From Deltaproteobacteria bacterium (GTDB lineage: Bacteria > Desulfobacterota > Syntrophorhabdia > Syntrophorhabdales > JANXAF01), in contig JAOADT010000010.1 of assembly GCA_026417175.1 (NCBI GenBank), positions 1 to 64,000 on the forward strand: a stretch of 64,000 nucleotides of DNA, in the 5' to 3' direction. The notes under the pieces are model-generated. The model made no database searches and was not told the origin of the DNA. It was given only the letters and a program-made list of their open reading frames with translations. Every line of letters starts with the position of its first letter. Position 1 is the stretch's first letter. Of this stretch, positions 1 to 8,669 are shown piece after piece. Made by a program: the position numbers and the translations under genes.

Positions 1-1200
1 TTTATCTTGGCTGGTGGGGCAGGTGAAAGACTTTACCCCCTTACAAAGGATAGAGCCAAGCCAGCTGTACCTTTCGGGGGAAAGTATAGAATAATAGACT
101 TTACTCTCTCAAACTGCATAAATTCGGGTATCCGTAAGATTTTTGTTCTTCCCCAGTACAAGTCTCATTCACTTTTAAACCACATAAGAGATGCTTGGAG
201 TATTCTTAATCCTGAGCTGGGAGAATTTATTACCCATCTTTCCCCTCAGATGAGGGTAGGCGAAGAATGGTATAAGGGAACTGCTGACGCGGTTTATCAG
301 AATCTGTACCATTTGGAACAGATTGACGTGGATAACATACTTATACTTTCCGGAGATCATGTGTACAAGATGGACTACGGCCACTTCATAAGGTATCACG
401 CTCAAAAGAAAGCTGATCTCACTATATCGGGCATAGAGGTAGACATAGAGGAAGCCCAAAGGTTCGGTGTTTTGGAAGTTAATCAAGAAGACGTATTGAT
501 CGGTTTTAAAGAAAAGCCAAAAGATCCTTCGCCGATTCCTGGAAAGCCAAAAAAAGCTTTTGTTTCAATGGGTGTCTATGTTTTTAGGAGAGATGTTCTA
601 ATAAAAGTCTTAAAGGAAGACGCTTTAAAAAAAACCTCTCACGACTTTGGAAAAGATATAATCCCGTCTATGCTCGGGAACTTTAAAATATGCGTGTATA
701 GGTTTGGACATGGGAAGAAGAAGGATTCGAACTACTGGAGAGACATTGGGACAATAGATGCGTATTATAAGGCAAATATGGATCTTGCATCTGTAAGTCC
801 CATTTTCAACCTTTACGACAGAAATTGGCCTATAAGAACATATGAGGGCCAGTATCCTCCGGCGAAGACCGTTTTTGCTGATGAGGATAAAGGCAGGGCG
901 GGGAAGGCGCTTGATTCCATCATCTGTAGTGGCGTTATTATAAGTGGGGGAAGGGTGGAAAGAAGCATACTTTCGCCTGGCGTGAGAATAAATAGCTATG
1001 CAGAAGTGAAAGACTCTATCCTCTTTCATAATGTGAACATAGGGATGAAGGCTAAAATTAGAAAAGCCATAATAGACAAGGGAGTGCGTGTTCCCCAAGG
1101 CGAAAAGATAGGGTACGATCTAGAGAAGGATAGAAAGAGGTTCTATGTGTCAGAAGAAGGTATCGTAGTTGTCCCACGAGGAACTAAGATAGAAAGCTAA
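1..1200 (+). CDS. glgC: Glucose-1-phosphate adenylyltransferase (5' partial)
   Basis: Makes ADP-glucose from glucose-1-phosphate and ATP, the donor for glycogen synthesis in the cytoplasm. The frame is open from base 1 (F-I-L-A-G-G-A-G-E-R-L-Y-P-L-T), which is the nucleotidyltransferase signature normally about ten residues into the protein, so the true start lies left of the window. Further family landmarks are the SGDHVYKMDY segment and a C-terminal left-handed beta-helix region. About 399 codons are present, close to full length. The glycogen synthase gene lies 35 kb away. A convergent prenyl synthase gene overlaps the last 4 bases. Identification is secure; only the N-terminal end is missing. 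Confidence 0.93.
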   Translation, partial: FILAGGAGERLYPLTKDRAKPAVPFGGKYRIIDFTLSNCINSGIRKIFVLPQYKSHSLLNHIRDAWSILNPELGEFITHLSPQMRVGEEWYKGTADAVYQNLYHLEQIDVDNILILSGDHVYKMDYGHFIRYHAQKKADLTISGIEVDIEEAQRFGVLEVNQEDVLIGFKEKPKDPSPIPGKPKKAFVSMGVYVFRRDVLIKVLKEDALKKTSHDFGKDIIPSMLGNFKICVYRFGHGKKKDSNYWRDIGTIDAYYKANMDLASVSPIFNLYDRNWPIRTYEGQYPPAKTVFADEDKGRAGKALDSIICSGVIISGGRVERSILSPGVRINSYAEVKDSILFHNVNIGMKAKIRKAIIDKGVRVPQGEKIGYDLEKDRKRFYVSEEGIVVVPRGTKIES

Positions 1201-2153
1201 CTCTTTCTCGTAAGGATGTCGTCGCTCAATTTAAGTAAGGTGTTTTTGTGCGGAGAGGGGCTTATTGACACAAGAAGGTCTTTCCCTTCTTCAATAAACC
1301 TTTTAGCTACCTCGTAGGTGTATTTAAAACCTCCCTTTCTTTCAATGAAATCTTTCACTTTATAAAAATCCTGCGAGGTGACTCTCTTTTTTTCAAATAT
1401 CTCTTCAACCATCCTTTTCTCCTGGAGGGACGCCGCCTTTAGTGCTTTTATCAGAGGAAGGGTGACCTTCTTTTCTTTAAGGTCCGTCCCCACCTTTTTT
1501 CCGAGGCTTCTATCTGTGGAGATATAATCGAGAGCATCATCTGTTAGTTGGAACGCTAAACCAATGTTTTCTCCAAATTTTTTCAGCGCCTCTCTGGTTT
1601 TCCTTTCCTTGTTTGCAAGCACAGCCCCGATTTCACATGCAGCTGAAAAGAGAGCCGCTGTTTTACTCCCAATAATCTCAAAGTATTCTCTCTCGTCCAC
1701 AGTTAAATCACCAGTTTTTAATATCTCGAGAATTTCCCCTTTGGCAACTTCTGTGGTTGCACGCGAAACTATTCGTATCAGCTCCTTGTCCCCATCCTTT
1801 CCCATTATTTCTACCGCCTTTGAATAAAAAAAATCTCCTATTAAAACGCAAGGTTCGTTTCCCCAAAGGTGATTTACTGAGGGCCTTCCTCTTCTTAGCT
1901 TTGCATTATCTAAAACATCGTCATGCAAAAGGGTTGCCGTGTGTATTAATTCTATGACTGCCGCATAAGCTATAGCTCTTTTGCCACTGTATCCGCATAT
2001 CTTTGAAGAAAGTATAACAAGAGCAGGTCTTATTCTTTTGCCACCCGCTTCCATTACATATCTACTCACATTACCTATAAAAGGAACGGTTGTTTTTGTG
2101 CTACTAAAAAGAAACTTTTCAAATCTTTCGAGCTCTCTACTTATTATTTTCAT
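1197..2153 (-). CDS. Polyprenyl diphosphate synthase (IspB/HepT type)
   Basis: A trans-isoprenyl diphosphate synthase, extending an allylic diphosphate with isopentenyl units to make the long prenyl chain of quinones or a related lipid. Both Asp-rich motifs are present: DDVLD at residues 78-82, followed by the RRGRPSVN segment, and DDALD at 205-209. Length 318 aa fits the long-chain group (octaprenyl, heptaprenyl or solanesyl) rather than FPP synthase; chain length cannot be read from sequence alone. It is the last gene of a reverse-strand trio with the methyltransferase (2-bp gap) and the DUF1015 gene, and overlaps glgC tail-to-tail by 4 bp. Confidence 0.9.
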   Translation of the reverse strand: MKIISRELERFEKFLFSSTKTTVPFIGNVSRYVMEAGGKRIRPALVILSSKICGYSGKRAIAYAAVIELIHTATLLHDDVLDNAKLRRGRPSVNHLWGNEPCVLIGDFFYSKAVEIMGKDGDKELIRIVSRATTEVAKGEILEILKTGDLTVDEREYFEIIGSKTAALFSAACEIGAVLANKERKTREALKKFGENIGLAFQLTDDALDYISTDRSLGKKVGTDLKEKKVTLPLIKALKAASLQEKRMVEEIFEKKRVTSQDFYKVKDFIERKGGFKYTYEVAKRFIEEGKDLLVSISPSPHKNTLLKLSDDILTRKS

Positions 2154-2155
2154 GA

Positions 2156-2893
2156 CTAAATCAAGTAGTAACCTTTCACTTCTTCTGTGTAATTTGAGTC
2201 ATTATAAACGTAAAGCGGTTTCTCTACTATCACGTTTGATTTTGCACCTTTTATGAATTCAAGAAGAACAAGTGTTGCCCTTTCATTCATTCTGGAATGG
2301 ACAAATCTTAGCCTTTTTGGTTCAAGCCCAAAGACTTTACCATTGTATATAACCTCCGTAAGTCTGTGTGCCGGATAAATGAGATAAAGTCGGCCCAAGA
2401 ACTTAAGAAGTGACTTACTTACTTCCATGATCTCTTCTAGTTTTAAGGTTCTTTCACACCTTGCCACAAGCTTTGAACTTTTAGGACTTTTTCTTCCTGA
2501 GCTCTCCTTTGTGTAAGGTGGATTACTTATTATCACGTCGAAAGGGTCCGCTTTCAACTTGTCTTTAATAATTCTTATGTCTCCATGGACAAATTCAATA
2601 TTGTCACATCTATTAAGAAGCTTATTTCTGTTACAAAGAGAGAAAAGCTCTTTCTGGATTTCCACGCCCATAAATCTGTTTTTGAAACCTTTTTTCGAAA
2701 GATATATCGGGATCACACCGCATCCGCTACCTATATCCAGAACTCTTTCTCCATTTTTAAGCCGCACGAAGTTTGAAATGAGGATGGAGTCTATAGAGAA
2801 TCTGTACCCATCTTTTTTTTGAATAAGGGCAACCTTTTCCCCGCACAAGATGTCTAGTGTCTCGCCGTCCTTTATAGTAATGTCCTCATGCAT
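2156..2893 (-). CDS. tRNA1(Val) A37 N6-methyltransferase-like (TrmN6 family)
   Basis: A SAM-dependent N6-adenine methyltransferase of the small MTS family (COG4123), probably acting on tRNA. Motif I, the SAM-binding loop VLDIGSGCG, is at residues 51-59, and the adenine-methylase catalytic motif NPPY is at 124-127. Length 245 aa is normal for TrmN6/YfiC. Its start overlaps the end of the upstream DUF1015 gene by 8 bp and its stop lies 2 bp before the prenyl synthase, indicating one transcript. The fold and NPPY motif are secure; the exact tRNA target is inferred from the family. Confidence 0.8.
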   Translation of the reverse strand: MHEDITIKDGETLDILCGEKVALIQKKDGYRFSIDSILISNFVRLKNGERVLDIGSGCGVIPIYLSKKGFKNRFMGVEIQKELFSLCNRNKLLNRCDNIEFVHGDIRIIKDKLKADPFDVIISNPPYTKESSGRKSPKSSKLVARCERTLKLEEIMEVSKSLLKFLGRLYLIYPAHRLTEVIYNGKVFGLEPKRLRFVHSRMNERATLVLLEFIKGAKSNVIVEKPLYVYNDSNYTEEVKGYYLI

Positions 2894-4118
2894 ACTTATA
2901 GAATATGGGACCGGTCGGGATCTTTGGATAGAAATAGGTCGATTTCGGTGGCATGTGGAGTTTCATCTCCGCTATTTCTTTCACCTGTTCGATCCCAACA
3001 GGTGGACAAAGAAAGGCCATGTCGTACGAACCGGATTTCACAAGAGCATCTACCTTCTCGAGCCAAGGTATAAAGTCAATTTCGTGTTCTTCAATTTGTA
3101 GAATACCTTTTATTATTCCTTCGTGTATAAGGTGAACCTTTATTTTTCTGAGTGGATTCTCAAGGGTTTGGTCTACAGAAAATTTTTCTAGCTCAAAAAG
3201 ATGGATTTTATCGGGCTCCTCTTTTCTTAAAATTGCGAAGGAGAGCATTTGCGACCTGTACAATCTGGTCTTTACTTCGTTGAGGTCGTCTCGGCTCAGG
3301 GATAAAGGTTTTATTTTTAGCTTGTCGCACAGCAAATACCAAAGGGTTTCAGCCTTTGCTCTGTCTTTAACTTTTACAACCCTGTGGTATGGTAAAATCC
3401 TTGTTCCGTCTTCAAACATTCCAGTTAAATAGATCGGTAGATAAGGGAGGTTTATCTTTCGCGCAACTTCGAGCCTGTGATGACCGTCTGCTACATATAT
3501 TTTCTTTTTTTCCATAACACTTCTAAGTGTTTCATTGGCATCCCTATCCACTATACGCATTATGCGAGATTTTATTTCTCCTTCTTCTTCGAACTCGTAA
3601 AGCAATTTTTTTTCACATCCCCTTAGGATCCTATCAATTTCCTTCGTATCATCTACGTAAAGTCCAAAAACAAAGCTGGTGAAGGTTTTTGTGGCACTGA
3701 TCAAAAGTTCTCTATCTTTTTTTGGAGCTTCTTTAGTCTTTTCGTGCGTAAATATCATATCCATGTCAAGCCTAAGGAGCGAAAGGAACCCTATCCGACT
3801 GTATTTATTTCCGTCAACAGTATAGGATTGTTCGCATACGTAAATAGATTCCTCGGTGTCTTCCTCAACAACTCCCTTATTCAACCAATCTTCAAGCGTT
3901 TCTTTTGCGATTTGGTACCTGTCCTTTCCCTCACTATCAATGGGCAGTTCTAACCTTACGGCATTGTAAGGAGACTTCTTGTAATATTTCGTAGGATCTT
4001 CAATCACATCGTAAGGTGGGCAGACGCACAGAGAAATGTCACCAACAACGCGTGCGTTGTATATTAGTCCTTTAAACGGTCGGATCCTTTTATCGTCAGA
4101 CATGAATTTTTTTAACAT
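2886..4118 (-). CDS. DUF1015 family protein
   Basis: A conserved protein of the DUF1015 (COG4198) family, whose biochemical role is not established. The family landmarks are an N-terminal I-R-P-F-K-G-L-I-Y-N segment, CPPYDVI shortly after it, and a VADGHHRLE motif in the middle. The start is placed at the ATG at 4118 (410 aa), because homologues begin a few residues before IRPFKG. The frame is open as far as 4262 but that would run into uvrB. A second in-frame ATG at 4103 is possible. It is divergent from uvrB across an 82-bp spacer and leads the methyltransferase/prenyl synthase group. Confidence 0.8.
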   Translation of the reverse strand: MLKKFMSDDKRIRPFKGLIYNARVVGDISLCVCPPYDVIEDPTKYYKKSPYNAVRLELPIDSEGKDRYQIAKETLEDWLNKGVVEEDTEESIYVCEQSYTVDGNKYSRIGFLSLLRLDMDMIFTHEKTKEAPKKDRELLISATKTFTSFVFGLYVDDTKEIDRILRGCEKKLLYEFEEEGEIKSRIMRIVDRDANETLRSVMEKKKIYVADGHHRLEVARKINLPYLPIYLTGMFEDGTRILPYHRVVKVKDRAKAETLWYLLCDKLKIKPLSLSRDDLNEVKTRLYRSQMLSFAILRKEEPDKIHLFELEKFSVDQTLENPLRKIKVHLIHEGIIKGILQIEEHEIDFIPWLEKVDALVKSGSYDMAFLCPPVGIEQVKEIAEMKLHMPPKSTYFYPKIPTGPIFYKYA

Positions 4119-4200
4119 AGGTCGACTCAAAAGGTCAAAACTCCCCGTAATTCCATTTTTGACAGAAGAAATCTTAACAAAATAAAATATTAAATCCTTT

Positions 4201-6192
4201 ATGCCAAATAGGTTTAAGATTGTAAGCGAATTTACGCCTAGAGGGGACCAGCCAGAAGCCATAAAAAGACTCGTTGAGAACTTGGATAAAGGCGTAAAAC
4301 ATCAGGTTTTGTTAGGTGTTACCGGATCCGGAAAAACTTTTACTATGGCCAATGTGATAGAAAGAACTCAGAGACCTGCTCTTATCATTTCTCATAACAA
4401 AACATTAGCAGCCCAGCTTTTTACCGAGTTTAAGAACCTTTTTCCCGAGAACGAAGTCCATTTCTTTGTAAGCTATTACGACTATTACCAACCCGAAGCA
4501 TACTTACCTCAAACAGACACATACATAGAGAAAGATGCGTCCATAAACGAAGAGATCGATAGAATGAGACTTTTAGCTACAAACGCTCTGCTCGAGAGAG
4601 AAGATGTGATCATCGTAGCTTCCGTTTCATGCATTTATGGTATCGGGTCTCCCGATTCTTATTATGGTATGGTGATTTCCGTTGAAGAGGGACAGAAAAT
4701 CGAAAGAAGTGCCCTTTTTCAGAGATTAGTACAGTGCCATTATGAGAGAAATGACGTAGATTTCTATAGGGGTCGATTTCGAGTCAAAGGTCAAAATATA
4801 GACATCTTTCCACCCTATGAGGAAGAAAGGGCCATACGGATAACAATAGACGAGGATATTATAAGTCAAATAAGCTTTTTTGATCCGTTAACTGGTATAC
4901 CTATAGCTAGATTGAAAAGGTGCAAAATATTTCCGGCTTCTCATTATGTCACTCCTTCGGACCAACTTGAAAAAGCTATAAAATCGATTGAGGAGGAACT
5001 TAAGGAGCAGATTAGATTCTTAAGGTCACAAAATAAGCTTCTTGAAGCTCAAAGACTTGAGGTAAGGACTCGTTACGATTTAGAAATGATGAGGGAGCTC
5101 GGTTACTGCCCAGGTATTGAGAACTATTCTAGACATCTTACGGGTAGAATGCCCGGTGAACCTCCTCCCACACTTCTAGATTATCTCAGAGAAAATACAA
5201 TCATAATGATAGATGAGAGCCACGTAACGATTCCGCAACTTATGGGTATGTATAGAGGGGACAGATCAAGAAAAGAGACTCTTGTTGAGTACGGTTTCAG
5301 GCTCCCGTCATGTGTAGATAATAGACCCCTTACATTTGAAGAATTCGAGAGGAGGGTTAATCAGGCCATATATATATCGGCTACACCCGGCGAATACGAG
5401 CTCAGAGTCAGCAATGGCCAGATCGTGGAACAGATAATAAGGCCTACTGGGCTAGTAGATCCTTATGTAGAAGTGCAACCAGCTAAGGATCAGATAGGTA
5501 TAATTCTAAGAGAGATAAAGAGAGTAATTTCCAGAAAGGAGAGGGTTCTCGTAACGACGCTTACCAAAAGATTCGCCGAAGATCTTGTGGACTTTTTGCT
5601 TGATAATGGGATACGGGCCAAGTATCTTCATTCTGACATAGATACTCTCGAACGTGTCTCTATCGTTCGGGATCTTAGACTTGGAAAATTCGACGTGCTT
5701 GTAGGGGTGAATCTTTTGAGGGAAGGTTTGGATCTTCCTGAAGTATCTTTAGTCTGTATTCTTGATGCGGACAAGGAAGGTTTTCTACGGTCTGAGACGG
5801 CTCTCATCCAAACATTTGGAAGGGCAGCAAGAAATGTAAACGGAAAAGTTATTATGTTTGCGGATACCATCACAGAATCCATGCGCAGGGCTATCGAGGA
5901 GACAGAGAGAAGGCGCAAAATTCAAATCTCTTACAACGAAAAAAACGGGATCACCCCAGAGAGTATAAAAAAATCCATTTCAGATGTGCTATCTTCTATC
6001 TATGAGAGAGATTACTACACTGTTCCTACTGATGAGCTTGATGAACTCAAGGTTAACCCAAAAAAACTCTCTTCAATGATAAAAAAACTTAAAAAAGAGA
6101 TAAACGAAGCCGCAAAGAGATGGGACTTCGAAAAGGCAAAAAGCTTAAGAGACAGGCTATTAAAACTCGAAAGAATCGAACTATCCATCTAA
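4201..6192 (+). CDS. uvrB: Excinuclease ABC subunit B
   Basis: The damage-verifying helicase of nucleotide excision repair, loaded by UvrA and then binding UvrC for incision. Seen: N-terminal [11 protein letters not shown], Walker A GVTGSGKT (39-46), the tyrosine-rich beta-hairpin [10 protein letters not shown] that clamps DNA, the DESH Walker B, the helicase motif around QTFGRAARN, and a C-terminal UVR domain (about residues 625-660) that contacts UvrC. Length 663 aa is typical. The ATG at 4201 has no strong Shine-Dalgarno. uvrC starts 1 base after the stop, so the two are co-transcribed. uvrA is not in the window. Confidence 0.97.
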   Translation: MPNRFKIVSEFTPRGDQPEAIKRLVENLDKGVKHQVLLGVTGSGKTFTMANVIERTQRPALIISHNKTLAAQLFTEFKNLFPENEVHFFVSYYDYYQPEAYLPQTDTYIEKDASINEEIDRMRLLATNALLEREDVIIVASVSCIYGIGSPDSYYGMVISVEEGQKIERSALFQRLVQCHYERNDVDFYRGRFRVKGQNIDIFPPYEEERAIRITIDEDIISQISFFDPLTGIPIARLKRCKIFPASHYVTPSDQLEKAIKSIEEELKEQIRFLRSQNKLLEAQRLEVRTRYDLEMMRELGYCPGIENYSRHLTGRMPGEPPPTLLDYLRENTIIMIDESHVTIPQLMGMYRGDRSRKETLVEYGFRLPSCVDNRPLTFEEFERRVNQAIYISATPGEYELRVSNGQIVEQIIRPTGLVDPYVEVQPAKDQIGIILREIKRVISRKERVLVTTLTKRFAEDLVDFLLDNGIRAKYLHSDIDTLERVSIVRDLRLGKFDVLVGVNLLREGLDLPEVSLVCILDADKEGFLRSETALIQTFGRAARNVNGKVIMFADTITESMRRAIEETERRRKIQISYNEKNGITPESIKKSISDVLSSIYERDYYTVPTDELDELKVNPKKLSSMIKKLKKEINEAAKRWDFEKAKSLRDRLLKLERIELSI

Positions 6193-6193
6193 C

Positions 6194-7792
6194 ATGATCG
6201 ATGTGAGCATTCTACCTGAAAGTCCTGGTGTGTATATTTTCAAGGACGAAAAGGGCAGGGTACTCTACATCGGAAAGGCGAGAAACATAAAGGAACGAGT
6301 TAAAAGTTATTTCAGGGCTGATCTAAAGGATACTAAAACCTTAAACCTCGTACGAAAAATAAAAGAAGTGGAACCCATAGTAACCACGAATGAAAAGGAG
6401 GCATTTTTACTTGAAAACAACCTTATAAAAGAGCATGCTCCACCATACAACATCAATCTCAAAGACGATAAGACTTACATCTCCATAAAGATCTCCGTAA
6501 ATGAAGAATACCCAGGGCTTTACATAACCAGAAAGGTAAGAGATGATGGGGCTTTATACTTCGGTCCTTACCCTCATGCAAAAGATGTGCGGGACATACT
6601 AAGAACGATTCAGAGTGTGTATCCCATAAGAAGATGTAAAAATACGGTTTTTAAAAAACGGTCAAGACCTTGCATTCTCGCGCAAATAGGAAAATGTCTG
6701 GGGCCCTGTTCTCTGCCGGTAAAAAAGGAAGAATACATGGAAACTGTTCGTGGGATCATAGACTTTTTTTCAGGAAAGGAGGATACCCTTTTAAAAGAAC
6801 TGGAACAAAAGATAAAAAACCTGGCGAAAGAGTGGCGTTTCGAAGAAGCTCAGAAGCTTAAAGAAAAATACATGGCGATAAGGAATATGGTAGAAAAACA
6901 AAACGTGCATAAGCACTTTGGAAAAAATAGAGATGTCTGGGCTTTCTCTTACGTAGAAGGTTCTCTTTTTGCAGTCATTCTAAACTTCCGTCAAGGTGTT
7001 CTGGTTGGTAAGAAGCACTTTAAAAAGAATTTTTTCGTTGAATTTAATCAGGATGAAATCGTTTCTCTTCTTTTTCAATATTATAGTTCACGACCTATAC
7101 CGGAGGAGATATTTCTCTCTGAGGATATAGAAAACTCTCATCTTCTCGAAGATTACTTGTGCCAAAAAGCAAAAAGGAAGGTATATGTTCTGGGACCCAC
7201 TGCCGCAAGCGAGGCGAGGGATCTTATTTGGCTTGCTCTCGAAAACCTTCACGCGACTGAGGAGGTACCTCTCGGATTGGCGTTTCTCGAGCATTTGCAC
7301 CTTTCGCGAGTCCCCAAAAGAATTGAGGTTTACGATTGTTCTCACCTTTTCGGCACCAGCCCATCCGCATCAATGGTTGTATTCGAAGATTTCACTATGA
7401 AAAAAGATGACTACAGAGTCTTCCATATAAGAGGACCAAACCCTTTGGATGATCTTGCTTCACTGAGGGAAGTTTTGACACGAAGACTAAGAGACGAAAA
7501 GCTTGGTCCTCTTCCAGACCTTATAATCGTTGACGGAGGACGATCTCACCTTGCTTCTGTTCAAAAGGTGTTTACTGAATTTGGTGTTACTATTGATCTA
7601 GTAGGGGTTACCAAGGGTAGAAGGAGACGAAAAATGGAAGAATTAATTTATCTGCCCGGAAGACGTAATCCTCTTTATCTTCCAAGAGCTTCAAGGGTCT
7701 ATAGGGAGATACTAAGAATGAGAGATGAGGCCCACAGATTTGCCCTATTTTCCCACAGGAGAAGAAAGAAAAAAGATGCTTACGGTGGATGA
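6194..7792 (+). CDS. uvrC: Excinuclease ABC subunit C, lacking C-terminal HhH region
   Basis: Dual-incision nuclease of nucleotide excision repair. Seen: N-terminal GIY-YIG nuclease (GVY at 12-14, YIG at 25-27), a central UVR domain around residues 200-235 that pairs with UvrB, and the RNase H-like second nuclease with VYDCSHL and LIIVDGG. The protein ends at 532 aa, just after the conserved RMRDEAHRFA segment, with a short Arg/Lys-rich tail. The usual tandem helix-hairpin-helix of about 60-70 residues is missing. The downstream frames do not contain it either, so this is not a simple frameshift. The last 17 bases overlap the next gene. Confidence 0.93.
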   Translation: MIDVSILPESPGVYIFKDEKGRVLYIGKARNIKERVKSYFRADLKDTKTLNLVRKIKEVEPIVTTNEKEAFLLENNLIKEHAPPYNINLKDDKTYISIKISVNEEYPGLYITRKVRDDGALYFGPYPHAKDVRDILRTIQSVYPIRRCKNTVFKKRSRPCILAQIGKCLGPCSLPVKKEEYMETVRGIIDFFSGKEDTLLKELEQKIKNLAKEWRFEEAQKLKEKYMAIRNMVEKQNVHKHFGKNRDVWAFSYVEGSLFAVILNFRQGVLVGKKHFKKNFFVEFNQDEIVSLLFQYYSSRPIPEEIFLSEDIENSHLLEDYLCQKAKRKVYVLGPTAASEARDLIWLALENLHATEEVPLGLAFLEHLHLSRVPKRIEVYDCSHLFGTSPSASMVVFEDFTMKKDDYRVFHIRGPNPLDDLASLREVLTRRLRDEKLGPLPDLIIVDGGRSHLASVQKVFTEFGVTIDLVGVTKGRRRRKMEELIYLPGRRNPLYLPRASRVYREILRMRDEAHRFALFSHRRRKKKDAYGG

Positions 7793-8594
7793 CCTTCTTA
7801 GGATCACAAGTACTCTTCGAGGCGTGATTATGATTTTAGGAGAACCGGACACGGGTAAAAGCTATTTTGCTAAGCAACTATTCATGAACGCTAAACTCCA
7901 CGGTATAGATGTTTCGCTTCTCGATCTCGATGTGGGCCAGCAGAGCCTAGCCTATCCCGGAACAATAGCATTTACTAGGGGCAGAAACCAAAGTTCTCTT
8001 GGTTTCGAAAAGATGAGTTTTATAGGTAGTATAAATCCTATCTATCGGATCGATGAACTAATACACGCTGCCCGATATTTTCTGACCGTGTGTCTAAATT
8101 CTGATCTAATTATTGTTGACACCTCGGGTCTCGTCTCAGGACCTCATGGAAGGGATCTAAAGATAAAAAAGATAAAGTCTCTTACACCCGATCTCATAAT
8201 AGGTATCCAGAGGAAAGACGAACTAGAACACATATTCGTGGAGCTTACCAACTTCAGAATAATGAGGATTTTACCCTCTCATGCTACCCTTATTAAAACA
8301 AGAGAACAAAGGATAAAGAATAGAAACGAAAGACTCCTCTCGTATTTTTCCCAGACATGCGGTTATTTTTCTTTGGGGTTAAGGAAGCTAAACCTAAAAC
8401 CTGAAGGGAGAGTACATAATATTCCTCAGGGTAGAATAATAGGACTCAACTGCGGAATAGAGACAATCGCCTTAGGTATCCTGGAATGGGTAGATTCGGA
8501 GAGGATATTTTTTAGATCTCCGCTCAATCCTGAAATGATGAGAGACATCGACACAGTAGTCTTTGGAGAAAGAGGTCTCGAGGTTCCTATTTAA
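7776..8594 (+). CDS. Clp1/Grc3-type P-loop polynucleotide kinase-like protein
   Basis: A P-loop NTPase that resembles the Clp1/NOL9/Grc3 5'-OH polynucleotide kinases. Seen: Walker A GEPDTGKS (22-29), then LDLDVGQQSLAYPGT (49-63), a stretch characteristic of that family, and an IIVDTSG Walker B-like strand. The start chosen is the ATG at 7776 (272 aa), which overlaps the uvrC end by 17 bp. An upstream in-frame codon at 7725 lies inside uvrC and reads non-homologous residues. The substrate (5'-OH RNA or DNA end) is inferred from the family; kinase activity is not proven by sequence. Coupling to uvrC hints at a nucleic-acid end-processing role. Confidence 0.72.
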   Translation: MLTVDDLLRITSTLRGVIMILGEPDTGKSYFAKQLFMNAKLHGIDVSLLDLDVGQQSLAYPGTIAFTRGRNQSSLGFEKMSFIGSINPIYRIDELIHAARYFLTVCLNSDLIIVDTSGLVSGPHGRDLKIKKIKSLTPDLIIGIQRKDELEHIFVELTNFRIMRILPSHATLIKTREQRIKNRNERLLSYFSQTCGYFSLGLRKLNLKPEGRVHNIPQGRIIGLNCGIETIALGILEWVDSERIFFRSPLNPEMMRDIDTVVFGERGLEVPI

Positions 8595-8599
8595 ACTTG

Positions 8600-8628
8600 T
8601 TGAAAGTTTCCATTTTTTGTTTTATCAT
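8600..8628 (+). promoter_or_regulatory. Candidate sigma-70 promoter of dnaA
   Basis: TTGAAA at 8600-8605, a 17-bp spacer, and TATCAT at 8623-8628 make a good sigma-70 match about 40 bp before the dnaA ATG. It lies in the 75-bp spacer after the Clp1-type gene. No cluster of DnaA boxes (TTATNCACA) was seen here. Confidence 0.45.
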
Positions 8629-8669
8629 TAAGAAAACCTCCTTTGACGGAAACGCCCGGATAATAACTC

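Noticed and set aside
4119-4262. N-terminal extension of the DUF1015 protein up to 4262
   Set aside because: It would overlap the uvrB start by 62 bp on the opposite strand and the added residues do not look like the family; ATG 4118 is used.
7776-7860. A frameshift hiding the UvrC HhH region
   Set aside because: None of the three forward frames after the UvrC stop reads anything like the SxLdxIpGIG HhH pattern; the next gene has its own start and P-loop.
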